Under the pieces are notes generated by a model. It did not search any database. It worked only from the letters and a program-made list of their open reading frames with translations, and was not told the DNA's origin. A stretch of 8,886 bases of DNA, taken from NCBI GenBank assembly GCA_001770785.1, contig MERZ01000068.1, positions 304-9,189 of the forward strand, written 5' to 3'. Origin of the DNA: Burkholderiales bacterium RIFCSPHIGHO2_12_FULL_61_11 (lineage in GTDB: Bacteria; Pseudomonadota; Gammaproteobacteria; Burkholderiales; Burkholderiaceae_C). Positions 1-6,065 of this stretch are shown piece by piece (position 1 is the stretch's first letter; the number at the start of each line of letters is the position of its first letter). A program made the position numbers and the translations under genes.

Positions 1-1402
1 GAATGTACAAACCCAGCATCAGACCCAGCCCCAGGTGCACAAACACCGGAAGCAGCGCGGGCGAGTGCGCCAGCGGCTTGAGGTTGGTTTCCCCGAACAC
101 CATCGGCAGCACGCGACTGAACACCGAGGCAAACGCCACCCCCAGCGCAATCAGCAGGAACGGCGTGGCCCAGGGCTGCTCGCGCATCGCCGTCGTGACA
201 ATCAGGAACTCGCTGGCGAACACCCCGAACGGCGGCATGCCCAAAATGGCCAGCGAACCGAGCATCAGCCCCCAGGCTACCGTGGGGCTCACCTTGATGA
301 GCCCGCGAATATTTTCCATGATCTGGGTACCCGCCTTCTGCGTGGCGTGGCCGACGGCAAAGAAGATCGCCGACTTGATCAGCGAGTGCACGGTCATGTG
401 CAGCAGGCCGGCAAAAGTGGCAATCGGCCCCCCCAGTCCGAACGCGAAGGTGATCAAGCCCATGTGCTCGATCGACGAGTAGGCGAACATGCGCTTGACG
501 TCCTTCTGCCGGATCATGAGGAACACCGCAGCCACCACCGACAACAGCCCGAAGCCCATCATCAGGCGGCCCGCCAGATTGTTTTGCAATGCGCCGTCGG
601 TCAGCACCTTGCAGCGCAGGATGGCGTAGAGCGCCACATTGAGCAGCAAGCCGGAGAGCACGGCCGACACTGGCGTTGGGCCCTCGGCATGGGCGTCCGG
701 CAACCAGTTGTGCACCGGGACCAGGCCGACCTTGGTGCCGTAGCCGATGAACAGGAAGGCGAATGCCAGCGTGATGATATTCGGGTTGAGTTGCGCCTTC
801 ACTGCGTTAAGGTTGGTCCACAACAAGGCTCCCCCTTCGGGGCCGATGACTTTTTCTGCCGCCATGTAGAGCAGCACCGTGCCGAAGAGCGCCTGCGCAA
901 TGCCCACGCCGCACAGGATGAAGTATTTCCATGCCGCTTCGAGGCTGGCGGGGGTGCGGTAAACACTGACCAGTAACACGGTGGTGAGCGTGGCGGCCTC
1001 CATCGCTACCCATACGATACCCATGTTGTTGGTTGTCAACGCAAGCAGCATCGTGAAGCTGAACATCTGGTACATGCTGTGGTACAGGCGAAGCCGTGGC
1101 GGCGTCATCTTGCCGTGGTCGCGCTCGATCCGCATGTAAGGCCGCGAGAAGAGGGCGGTCGTCAGGCCCACGAAAGCAGTCAACGTGACCAGGAAGACAT
1201 TGAGCGAATCGATGTAAAACTCTTGGTCCCAAACCAGCAGCGAGCCGTCTTCTATGATCTGCGCGGTGAGGAAACAGGCCGCGACGAAGGTGCCCAAGCT
1301 GAAAGCGAGGTTGACGTCGCGCGCACTATCCCGATGGCCGACGAGCGCCAGCACCAATCCGCCGAGCAACGGAATCGCGAGTAGAAAAGCCAGCGGGTAC
1401 AA
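1..1402 (-). CDS. hyfF: Hydrogenase-4 component F-like antiporter subunit, C-terminus cut by window edge
   Basis: This is a membrane subunit of the NuoL/M/N and Mrp antiporter family, expected to move protons in the membrane arm of a hydrogenase-4-like complex. 467 codons are visible; the family is usually about 525 residues, so roughly the last 60 lie beyond position 1. The protein is hydrophobic throughout. Family marks seen: MEAATL with the channel glutamate near residue 135, GTKVGLVPVHNWLPDAHAEG at about 222-241 with Lys224, DVKRMFAYSSIEHMG at 301-315, an HSLIKS segment with His339 and Lys343, and MPPFGVFASEF at about 389-399 with Glu398. The start is read as TTG at 1402, two bases after the hyfE stop, because AAGGAAG lies 7 bases upstream and no ATG or GTG occurs between it and TTG in frame. 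Translation is probably coupled to hyfE. Identity as HyfF rather than another antiporter subunit rests on gene order and protein style. Confidence 0.92.
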   Translation of the reverse strand, partial: MYPLAFLLAIPLLGGLVLALVGHRDSARDVNLAFSLGTFVAACFLTAQIIEDGSLLVWDQEFYIDSLNVFLVTLTAFVGLTTALFSRPYMRIERDHGKMTPPRLRLYHSMYQMFSFTMLLALTTNNMGIVWVAMEAATLTTVLLVSVYRTPASLEAAWKYFILCGVGIAQALFGTVLLYMAAEKVIGPEGGALLWTNLNAVKAQLNPNIITLAFAFLFIGYGTKVGLVPVHNWLPDAHAEGPTPVSAVLSGLLLNVALYAILRCKVLTDGALQNNLAGRLMMGFGLLSVVAAVFLMIRQKDVKRMFAYSSIEHMGLITFAFGLGGPIATFAGLLHMTVHSLIKSAIFFAVGHATQKAGTQIMENIRGLIKVSPTVAWGLMLGSLAILGMPPFGVFASEFLIVTTAMREQPWATPFLLIALGVAFASVFSRVLPMVFGETNLKPLAHSPALLPVFVHLGLGLMLGLYI

Positions 1403-1404
1403 AT

Positions 1405-2064
1405 TTATTCTTCCTTCAGCTTTTCAAGGTTGCGGATGTCCAGGCTGTCGAACTGCTCGCGGATCTGGAACATGAACACACCCAGGATGAGCACGCCAAT
1501 CAGCACGTCCAGGGCAATACCGAGTTCGACCACCATCGGCATGCCGTAGGTGGCCGAGGTGGCGGCAAAGAACAGACCGTTTTCCATCGCCAGAAAGCCA
1601 ATCACCTGCGGCACCGCCTTGGCACGCGTGATCATCATCAGGAACGACAGCAGCACGCAGGCCAGCGCGATGCCCAGCGTGCCGCTGGCCACGGCCGTTG
1701 ACAGCTCAGCGATTGGTTTTGCAAGGTTGAAGGAGAAAATAACGACCACGATGCCTATCAGCATGGTGGTCGGGATGTTGATCAAGGTCTCGACGTCCCA
1801 GTGGATGTCCAGACGGTCGATGACCTTGTGCAGCAGGTAGGGAATCACCAGAACCTTGAGGACAAAGGTCAGGGCGGCGGACAGGTAAAGGTGGTGCTGG
1901 TTCGTCACATAGCCGACCACGACGGTGGCCAGCACCAGCGTGGCGCCCTGCATCGTGAACAGGTGGATCAACGTGACGATGCGCCGCTGTGAGTTCATCG
2001 CGAACGCCAGCATCAGCAGCATTGCGCCGAGCAGGTTGACAAACTGTGTAAGCAATATGCTCAT
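1405..2064 (-). CDS. hyfE: Hydrogenase-4 component E-like membrane subunit
   Basis: A 219-residue, very hydrophobic protein matching HyfE in length (about 216 residues in E. coli) and in its place between hyfC and hyfF. About six or seven membrane segments can be drawn. The C-terminal half resembles NuoK: QVIGFLAMENGLFF at about 153-166 with Glu161, then a second helix with Glu180 and Asp186. In complex I relatives, buried acids like these link the antiporter subunits to the quinone or catalytic end. The start ATG at 2064 follows the hyfC stop by one base. The open frame continues upstream to 2310, but that part overlaps hyfC and has the Arg/Trp/Ser-rich make-up of a shadow frame. No good Shine-Dalgarno is visible, so translation probably depends on reinitiation after hyfC. 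Confidence 0.94.
   Translation of the reverse strand: MSILLTQFVNLLGAMLLMLAFAMNSQRRIVTLIHLFTMQGATLVLATVVVGYVTNQHHLYLSAALTFVLKVLVIPYLLHKVIDRLDIHWDVETLINIPTTMLIGIVVVIFSFNLAKPIAELSTAVASGTLGIALACVLLSFLMMITRAKAVPQVIGFLAMENGLFFAATSATYGMPMVVELGIALDVLIGVLILGVFMFQIREQFDSLDIRNLEKLKEE
1410..1416 (-). promoter_or_regulatory. Ribosome binding site deciding the TTG start of hyfF
   Basis: AAGGAAG on the minus strand, inside the last codons of hyfE, ends 7 bases before the TTG at 1402. It supports the non-ATG start; the next in-frame ATG is far inside the first conserved part of the protein. Confidence 0.6.
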
Positions 2065-2065
2065 A

Positions 2066-3013
2066 TCAAGGAACCAGCAACAAGTGGACCAACAGGCCAA
2101 TGACGGCCAGCAAGAAGGCGGTACCCAGGAACTCCGGCACGCGGAAGATGCGCATCTTGACGCTGACCGTTTCCAGTACCGCGAGCAGGAAGCCACCGAT
2201 GGCCAGCTTGAAAACCAATACCGGCAACGCCAGCAACATGTCCAGCGGGGCTTGGGCCTGGGCCACACCCCAAGGGAAAAACAGCGCCAAGCCGATGCAC
2301 GAGTAGGCAAACAGCTTCAGGCTGATGGCCCACTCGATCAGCGCCAGGTGGCGACCCGAATATTCCAGAATCAAGGCTTCGTGGATCATTGTCAATTCGA
2401 GATGGGTGGCCGGATTGTCCACCGGCACGCGGGCATTTTCCGCCAGCGACACCATCGTGAAGGCGACGCCGGCGAGGGCAAGGCCAGGGTAGATGGCGAA
2501 CTCGCGATGTCCCAGCGTGTCGACAATCGTCGTGAGCGAAGTCGAATTGGAGATCAGCGACGCCGAAAACAACACCATCAGAAGCGCCGGCTCGGCGAGG
2601 AAGCCGACCAGCATCTCGCGCCGTGCGCCCATGGTGCCAAAGGCCGTGCCAATATCCATCGCGGCCAGCGATATGAACACGCGGGCCAGGGCAAACAGGC
2701 CGACCAGCGCAATGGCATCGGCAGCCGTCGCCAACGGCAGGTCGGTGGACAGGGTGGGGATGATCCCGGTCGCCAGGGTCATGCAGCCGAACATCACGTA
2801 GGGCGCGGCGCGAAACAGTGTCGACGCGTTGTCTGCGATCACTGATTCCTTGTTGAATAGTTTGTGCAATAGTCGGTAAGGCAGCCAGATGCTGGGCGCC
2901 GATTTATTTTGCAGCCAGGCACGCCATAGGTTGACCCAACCCGTCAGGAGTGGCGCCAGCGCGATGGCGATGATGATCTCGAGCAACTGCGAAAGTAACC
3001 CTGAAAAGCTCAT
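2066..3013 (-). CDS. hyfC: Hydrogenase-4 component C-like subunit (NuoH family)
   Basis: A 315-residue membrane protein of the NuoH/HyfC/HycD family, close to the usual length of about 320. In such complexes this subunit anchors the hydrophilic catalytic module to the membrane and joins it to the proton channels. Seen in sequence: GARREMLVGFLAEPALLM at about 129-146 (Arg131, Arg132, Glu133, Glu141), and the acidic loop from about 192 with ENARVPVDNP followed by Glu206, Glu212 and Glu217, the counterpart of the NuoH glutamate-rich loop. About eight hydrophobic segments are present. The start ATG at 3013 has GAGGTG five bases upstream, and no earlier ATG, GTG or TTG lies in this frame within the hyfB-hyfC gap. 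It overlaps the stop of a 28-codon frame by four bases and is followed by hyfE after one base. Confidence 0.95.
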   Translation of the reverse strand: MSFSGLLSQLLEIIIAIALAPLLTGWVNLWRAWLQNKSAPSIWLPYRLLHKLFNKESVIADNASTLFRAAPYVMFGCMTLATGIIPTLSTDLPLATAADAIALVGLFALARVFISLAAMDIGTAFGTMGARREMLVGFLAEPALLMVLFSASLISNSTSLTTIVDTLGHREFAIYPGLALAGVAFTMVSLAENARVPVDNPATHLELTMIHEALILEYSGRHLALIEWAISLKLFAYSCIGLALFFPWGVAQAQAPLDMLLALPVLVFKLAIGGFLLAVLETVSVKMRIFRVPEFLGTAFLLAVIGLLVHLLLVP

Positions 3014-3096
3014 TGGCGCACCTCGTTGGATGAGTCCATCGTCCGGTCTCCCATGGAGATGTTGGCTGGCACGGGGCGGCAGATGGTTACGCTCAT
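3010..3096 (-). CDS. Possible 28-residue coupling ORF between hyfB and hyfC
   Basis: A 29-codon frame (including stop) begins with ATG overlapping the hyfB stop as ATGA and ends with TGA overlapping the hyfC start as ATGA, so it fills the gap without a base to spare. The product would begin MSVTICRPVPANIS and end SSNEVRQ. It is polar, has no membrane segment, and matches no family I recognise. No strong Shine-Dalgarno precedes its ATG. A second in-frame ATG lies at codon 15. It may be a real micropeptide, a device that carries ribosomes from hyfB to hyfC, or chance. The exact four-base overlaps at both ends are the only support. Confidence 0.3.
   Translation of the reverse strand: MSVTICRPVPANISMGDRTMDSSNEVRQ
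3019..3024 (-). promoter_or_regulatory. Ribosome binding site of hyfC
   Basis: GAGGTG on the minus strand, five bases before the hyfC ATG. It lies inside the 28-codon frame between hyfB and hyfC, so ribosomes reading that frame would pass over it just before reaching hyfC. Confidence 0.55.
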
Positions 3097-5117
3097 CGCA
3101 TCACCACCAGCAGTGTGACCACCAGGGTCACGAAGCTATAAAGCAGATACACCGAGATGCGACCTTGCTGCAGCAGGCCGAACAAGCGCCCCAGAACGGC
3201 CGCCAGCTTGGTAATCGGCTCATACACCCAGCGCCAGAAGTGATCCTCGACCTTGACGCGGTATTGGGGTTTTTCGTCGAATGCGCTTGGCAGTTCGCGC
3301 TGCATCAGAAAGAACGGCTCAAAAATCTGGCGTATCGGCTGGCCGAAGCCCTCGGCGGTGTCCTGCATGCGCGCCGAGCCCCACGGAAAACCGCAAGCCC
3401 AGGGCAGGCTGCGGCGCAGGCGGCCATGGTAAAACTTGCGCACCAACAGGTAAGCCAAGGCAAAGCTCGCCAAGATGCCGAGCAGGAATATCACCGGACC
3501 ATAGCTCGCTTGCGCCAGGCTGGTGGGTGCCAGCAGCCAGCCGCTGGCACCCACCCTTGCGCCCAGGCCCGATGCGACGAGTTGCTGCGTTACCGGGTCG
3601 ATCAACTGGATGAACTGCGTCGGCAGCAGTCCGAGCGCCACGCAACCGAGCGCCAGCCACACCATGCCGGCACGCTCAAGGCCACCCGCATCATGTGCGT
3701 GGGCGAGCTTTTCCTCGCGCGGCTGGCCTAAAAAGATCACACCGAAAAACTTGACCATTGTGTAGCCAGCCAACGCCGCCACCAGCGCGATGAGCGCTGC
3801 CACCACCGGAATCAGCATCGTCAACACCGGCACCGGCAGGCCCGGCGTGAACAGGAAGCTTTGCAGCAGCAGCCACTCAGAGACGAATCCGCCAAGCGGC
3901 GGCAAGCCGGCGGCGGCCAGCACGCCGAGCAACATGAGCCAGCCGACCCAGGGCATGGTGCGGATCAGGCCACCGAGCTTTCCCAGACTTCTTTCGGCGG
4001 TCGCGTGCAGCACACTGCCGGTGCCAAGAAAAAGCAGGCTCTTGAAGCAAGAATGACTCGCAACGTGATAGAGCGTTGCCGTCAACGCCAGTGCAGCCAT
4101 CGGTTTCATGTCGTAGGCAGAAAAGATCAATGTCAGCCCCATTCCGACGAAGAGCATTCCCATGTTCTCTATCGACGAATAGGCCAGCAGTCGCTTCATG
4201 TCCGTCTGCACCGACGCGAAAACCACGCCAAACAGGGCCGTGGCCAGACCGATGGCCAGCAACACGCCGCCCCACCACCACAGGCGCATGTGAAGCAGAT
4301 CGAAGGACACGCGCAACAGGCCATAGATGGCGGAGTTGAGCATGACACCGCTCATCAAGGCAGACACTGGCGATGGTGCCGCAGGGTGCGCTTCGGGCAG
4401 CCACACGTGCAGCGGCAAGACGCCTGCCTTGGCGCCGAAACCGAGCACCGCGAGCAGGAAACCAATCGAGGACCAGAAGGGCGTCAAGACTTGGGCGCGC
4501 ATGTTCGCGAAGGTGTAGTCACCGGTATTGGCCTGCAGCACACCAAAGCACAGGAGGACGGCAATCGCACCGATGTGGGCCATGACAATGTAAAGAAAGC
4601 CGGCGCGGCGCACTTCAGGGATGCGATGATTTGCAGTGACCAGAAAGAACGACGACAGCGCCATCGTTTCCCACATCACCATGAACGAATAGGCATCGTC
4701 AGCCAGCAGGACGCCCACCATGCTGGCCAGGAATACGTGGTACTCCAGGCACAGCAGGCCTGGCGGCGTTCCCTCGCCCTTACGGAAGTAGCCAGCTGCA
4801 AAAATGGAGATGCCCGCGGAGGCAGCGCCAAGCACCATCAGGAAGTAGGCCGACAAGCTGTCCAGTCTGAAATGAAACGGTAATCCTGGCAGCCCGATAG
4901 GCATGATCGCCACCTCGGGTGCATTGAGTGTCGCGTCGAGTGCAACACCGAATATCGCCAGGCTGAACAGCCCGCCGATCGGAAATAGCACCCGTGACAC
5001 CAGCGCGAAGCGATGCAGGACCAACACCCCAGCGGCACTCACAACAAGCCAGCCGGCCACAATCACCAGCATCCAGTCGAGATGGAGCCACTGCGCGAGA
5101 GGCGGGAGGTGACCCAT
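3093..5117 (-). CDS. hyfB: Hydrogenase-4 component B-like antiporter subunit
   Basis: A 674-residue membrane protein, the usual HyfB/HycC size (about 670). It belongs to the NuoL/M/N antiporter-like family and should form a proton channel at the far end of the membrane arm. Key residues seen: MVMWETMALSS with Glu150, GAKAGVLPLHVWLPEAHPAA from about 228 with Lys230 and His237, DMKRLLAYSSIENMG from 306 with Lys308, HVASHSCFKS with His351, His355 and Lys359, and GGFVSEW with Glu414. The C-terminal part (about 570-600), with ARMQDTAEGFGQPIRQIFE, is typical of HyfB/HycC and not of NuoL. The ATG at 5117 is the only ATG before an in-frame stop upstream, but it has no clear Shine-Dalgarno. Met16 is an alternative with no better site. 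It is the first gene of the visible operon; no hyfA ferredoxin gene precedes it. Confidence 0.95.
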   Translation of the reverse strand: MGHLPPLAQWLHLDWMLVIVAGWLVVSAAGVLVLHRFALVSRVLFPIGGLFSLAIFGVALDATLNAPEVAIMPIGLPGLPFHFRLDSLSAYFLMVLGAASAGISIFAAGYFRKGEGTPPGLLCLEYHVFLASMVGVLLADDAYSFMVMWETMALSSFFLVTANHRIPEVRRAGFLYIVMAHIGAIAVLLCFGVLQANTGDYTFANMRAQVLTPFWSSIGFLLAVLGFGAKAGVLPLHVWLPEAHPAAPSPVSALMSGVMLNSAIYGLLRVSFDLLHMRLWWWGGVLLAIGLATALFGVVFASVQTDMKRLLAYSSIENMGMLFVGMGLTLIFSAYDMKPMAALALTATLYHVASHSCFKSLLFLGTGSVLHATAERSLGKLGGLIRTMPWVGWLMLLGVLAAAGLPPLGGFVSEWLLLQSFLFTPGLPVPVLTMLIPVVAALIALVAALAGYTMVKFFGVIFLGQPREEKLAHAHDAGGLERAGMVWLALGCVALGLLPTQFIQLIDPVTQQLVASGLGARVGASGWLLAPTSLAQASYGPVIFLLGILASFALAYLLVRKFYHGRLRRSLPWACGFPWGSARMQDTAEGFGQPIRQIFEPFFLMQRELPSAFDEKPQYRVKVEDHFWRWVYEPITKLAAVLGRLFGLLQQGRISVYLLYSFVTLVVTLLVVMR
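3522..3555. repeat. Perfect 13-bp inverted repeat inside hyfB
   Basis: GGTGGGTGCCAGC (3522-3534) and its exact reverse complement (3543-3555) are separated by 8 bases. The element encodes part of the linker around HyfB residues 521-533. It is flanked by near-identical direct repeats, CTTGCGCCAGGC at 3509-3520 and CTTGCGCCCAGGCC at 3556-3569. The direct repeats are read in different frames, so protein conservation does not explain their similarity. Confidence 0.85.
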
Positions 5118-5519
5118 GAAGTCAGGGCCGCCTGAGTACGCGAGCCGGTTTCGGAATATGGCGGTCTTGGGCGCAAACGCGCATTAGACTGAAAGTCTGA
5201 AGCGCGACCTTGACATCGACACCAGACCCAAATACCAAATCCAACAAGCAAATCATTAATTTACAAGAACCTTATGTGTGAATGTTGGAACTTTACTGCG
5301 AGCGCATTTTACATTGGCTCAAAACGGTTTCCATGCGCCCTAAAGGATTTCGACGCGCAACAGGTCTGAAATCAGAAAAACCGCCGACCCTGCAAGATCT
5401 GCGATGCCGTGGGATTGTTTTGCTTTGGCGCCCGCCGATGTCAACCGAAAGCGTGGTCTCTTTTCCCTTGAGTTGACATTCCACGATGTATATTATGTTA
5501 ATTAATTGAAAATGGTCAT
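5118..5519. other. Gene-free region upstream of hyfB (probable promoter region)
   Basis: About 400 bp between the hyfB start and the hairpin after the DksA-type gene. It has lower GC than its surroundings, with a markedly AT-rich patch at about 5483-5515 containing the palindrome TTAATTAA (5498-5505). A short dyad AGACT-GAA-AGTCT lies at 5186-5198, about 70-80 bases before hyfB. Small open frames exist on both strands (5282-5476 plus, 5293-5526 minus) but show no family resemblance and no convincing ribosome site. I see no FNR-type TTGAT-N4-ATCAA box, no good sigma-54 GG-N10-GC pair and no confident sigma-70 promoter on the minus strand. The hyfB promoter is probably here but cannot be placed. 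Confidence 0.5.
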
Positions 5520-5551
5520 TGGCCAAACAGGGCCTCAGCCCTGAATGGCCA
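5520..5551 (-). terminator. Hairpin after the DksA/TraR-type gene, likely terminator
   Basis: TGGCCA-AA-CAGGGC-CTCA-GCCCTG-AA-TGGCCA forms two perfect 6-bp stems separated by an AA/AA internal bulge, with a four-base loop. It begins 3 bases after the stop of the minus-strand gene. In that direction it is followed by ATGACCATTTTC, so the U-tract is weak and displaced. On the plus strand no T-run follows. A terminator or 3'-end stabilising hairpin is the simplest reading; an operator is possible. Confidence 0.5.
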
Positions 5552-5554
5552 GGA

Positions 5555-5944
5555 TCAAGGCCGCGTCGTCAATGAAGGCGGAATCGCGCGAGCCTCAAAA
5601 TGCGTTTGGCATATCATGCAGCGAGCTGCTGCTGGCATTGCCACCAAACGTTGGAGATCGATTGGCTGGCCGCAGTCGATGCAGGTGCCGAAAGATCCGT
5701 CGTTCAGACGGCCCAGCGCTGCACGTACATCGGCGAGTTCATTGCTATCGCGCTGCACCTCGGCGTCTTGCATCGTTGTTCGCTCACGCTTGCTTGCCTG
5801 ATCTTCAAGATCATTGACTTCACCCATATCCGCGCTTGTCATAGCATCGACTGGGTTTTGCCTCGATCCGATCTCGGCGAACAATTCAGTTTGCCGGGCG
5901 AGCAACCAGGCTGTCAGGGAATCCAACGTATTTTTGTCAAGCAT
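5555..5944 (-). CDS. DksA/TraR-family zinc-finger regulator
   Basis: A small protein of 129 residues with a C-terminal four-cysteine zinc finger: Cys88-X2-Cys91 (TCIDCG) and Cys109-X2-Cys112 (CMICQ). The middle region (about 35-80) is acidic and helical, with GEVNDLEDQASKRER, as in DksA/TraR proteins, which bind RNA polymerase through the secondary channel and change promoter choice, often together with ppGpp. The N-terminal coiled-coil region is shorter than in true DksA (about 150 residues), so a DksA-like paralogue is a safer call than DksA itself. The start at 5944 is chosen because GGAG (5953-5956) sits 8 bases upstream. ATG at 5950 would leave only 2 bases, and the far upstream ATG at 6025 would place an FNR-type box inside the coding region. 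It may be controlled by that box. Confidence 0.88.
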   Translation of the reverse strand: MLDKNTLDSLTAWLLARQTELFAEIGSRQNPVDAMTSADMGEVNDLEDQASKRERTTMQDAEVQRDSNELADVRAALGRLNDGSFGTCIDCGQPIDLQRLVAMPAAARCMICQTHFEARAIPPSLTTRP

Positions 5945-5952
5945 GTTCATAA

Positions 5953-5956
5953 CTCC
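5953..5956 (-). promoter_or_regulatory. Ribosome binding site deciding the DksA/TraR-type start
   Basis: GGAG on the minus strand lies 8 bases before ATG 5944 and only 2 bases before ATG 5950, which favours the shorter protein. Confidence 0.55.
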
Positions 5957-5984
5957 AAGAATCTTCTTTTCACGAAACGGCGAA

Positions 5985-5998
5985 TTGATCTTAATCAA
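5985..5998. promoter_or_regulatory. Perfect FNR/Anr-type box upstream of the DksA/TraR-type gene
   Basis: TTGAT-CTTA-ATCAA matches the FNR/Anr half-sites at all ten defined positions. By chance, at equal base frequencies, an exact match is expected about 0.01 times in a window this size. Its centre is about 47 bases before ATG 5944. A class II arrangement (-41.5) would put the transcript start at about 5950, downstream of the GGAG site, and no good -10 is visible there. Activation from another position, repression, or a leaderless transcript starting at ATG 5950 are all possible. Confidence 0.7.
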
Positions 5999-6065
5999 TA
6001 GCTTCAGTTTTGGCTCGCCTGTCATGCACTGTGTTGGGCCGGCCGCTTTTCAGCAAGGCAAAAAC

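Noticed and set aside
35..976. Long plus-strand open frame of about 313 codons opposite hyfF
   Set aside because: Its product is Gln/His/Arg-rich with no domain, and the opposite strand carries a clear HyfF. It is a typical antisense shadow in GC-rich DNA.
1925..2845. Plus-strand open frame of about 306 codons opposite hyfC and hyfE
   Set aside because: Low-complexity Gln/Arg/His-rich product; explained as the shadow of two conserved membrane genes.
3861..4883. Plus-strand open frame of about 340 codons opposite hyfB
   Set aside because: Same shadow composition (His/Gln/Arg-rich), no recognisable family, no ribosome site.
5282..5476. Plus-strand 64-codon frame in the region upstream of hyfB
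   Set aside because: No ribosome site or family match, and no plus-strand operon around it.
5473..5499. Plus-strand promoter-like TTGACA followed by TATGTT
   Set aside because: The spacing is only 15 bases and the -10 is poor. There is no plus-strand gene downstream for over 2 kb, so it would only give antisense RNA to the regulator.
5293..5526. Minus-strand 77-codon frame starting with TTG upstream of hyfB
   Set aside because: It starts inside the terminator-like hairpin with TTG and no ribosome site; the product is basic and matches nothing known to me.
5945..6025. N-terminal extension of the DksA/TraR-type protein to the ATG at 6025
   Set aside because: The extension would read through the perfect FNR box, lacks a ribosome site, and adds residues not expected for the family; GGAG fits the ATG at 5944.
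6034..6046. GGCCGGCC palindrome after the kinase-like gene as a terminator
   Set aside because: Only a short self-complementary core with no loop and no following T-run on the minus strand; too weak to call.
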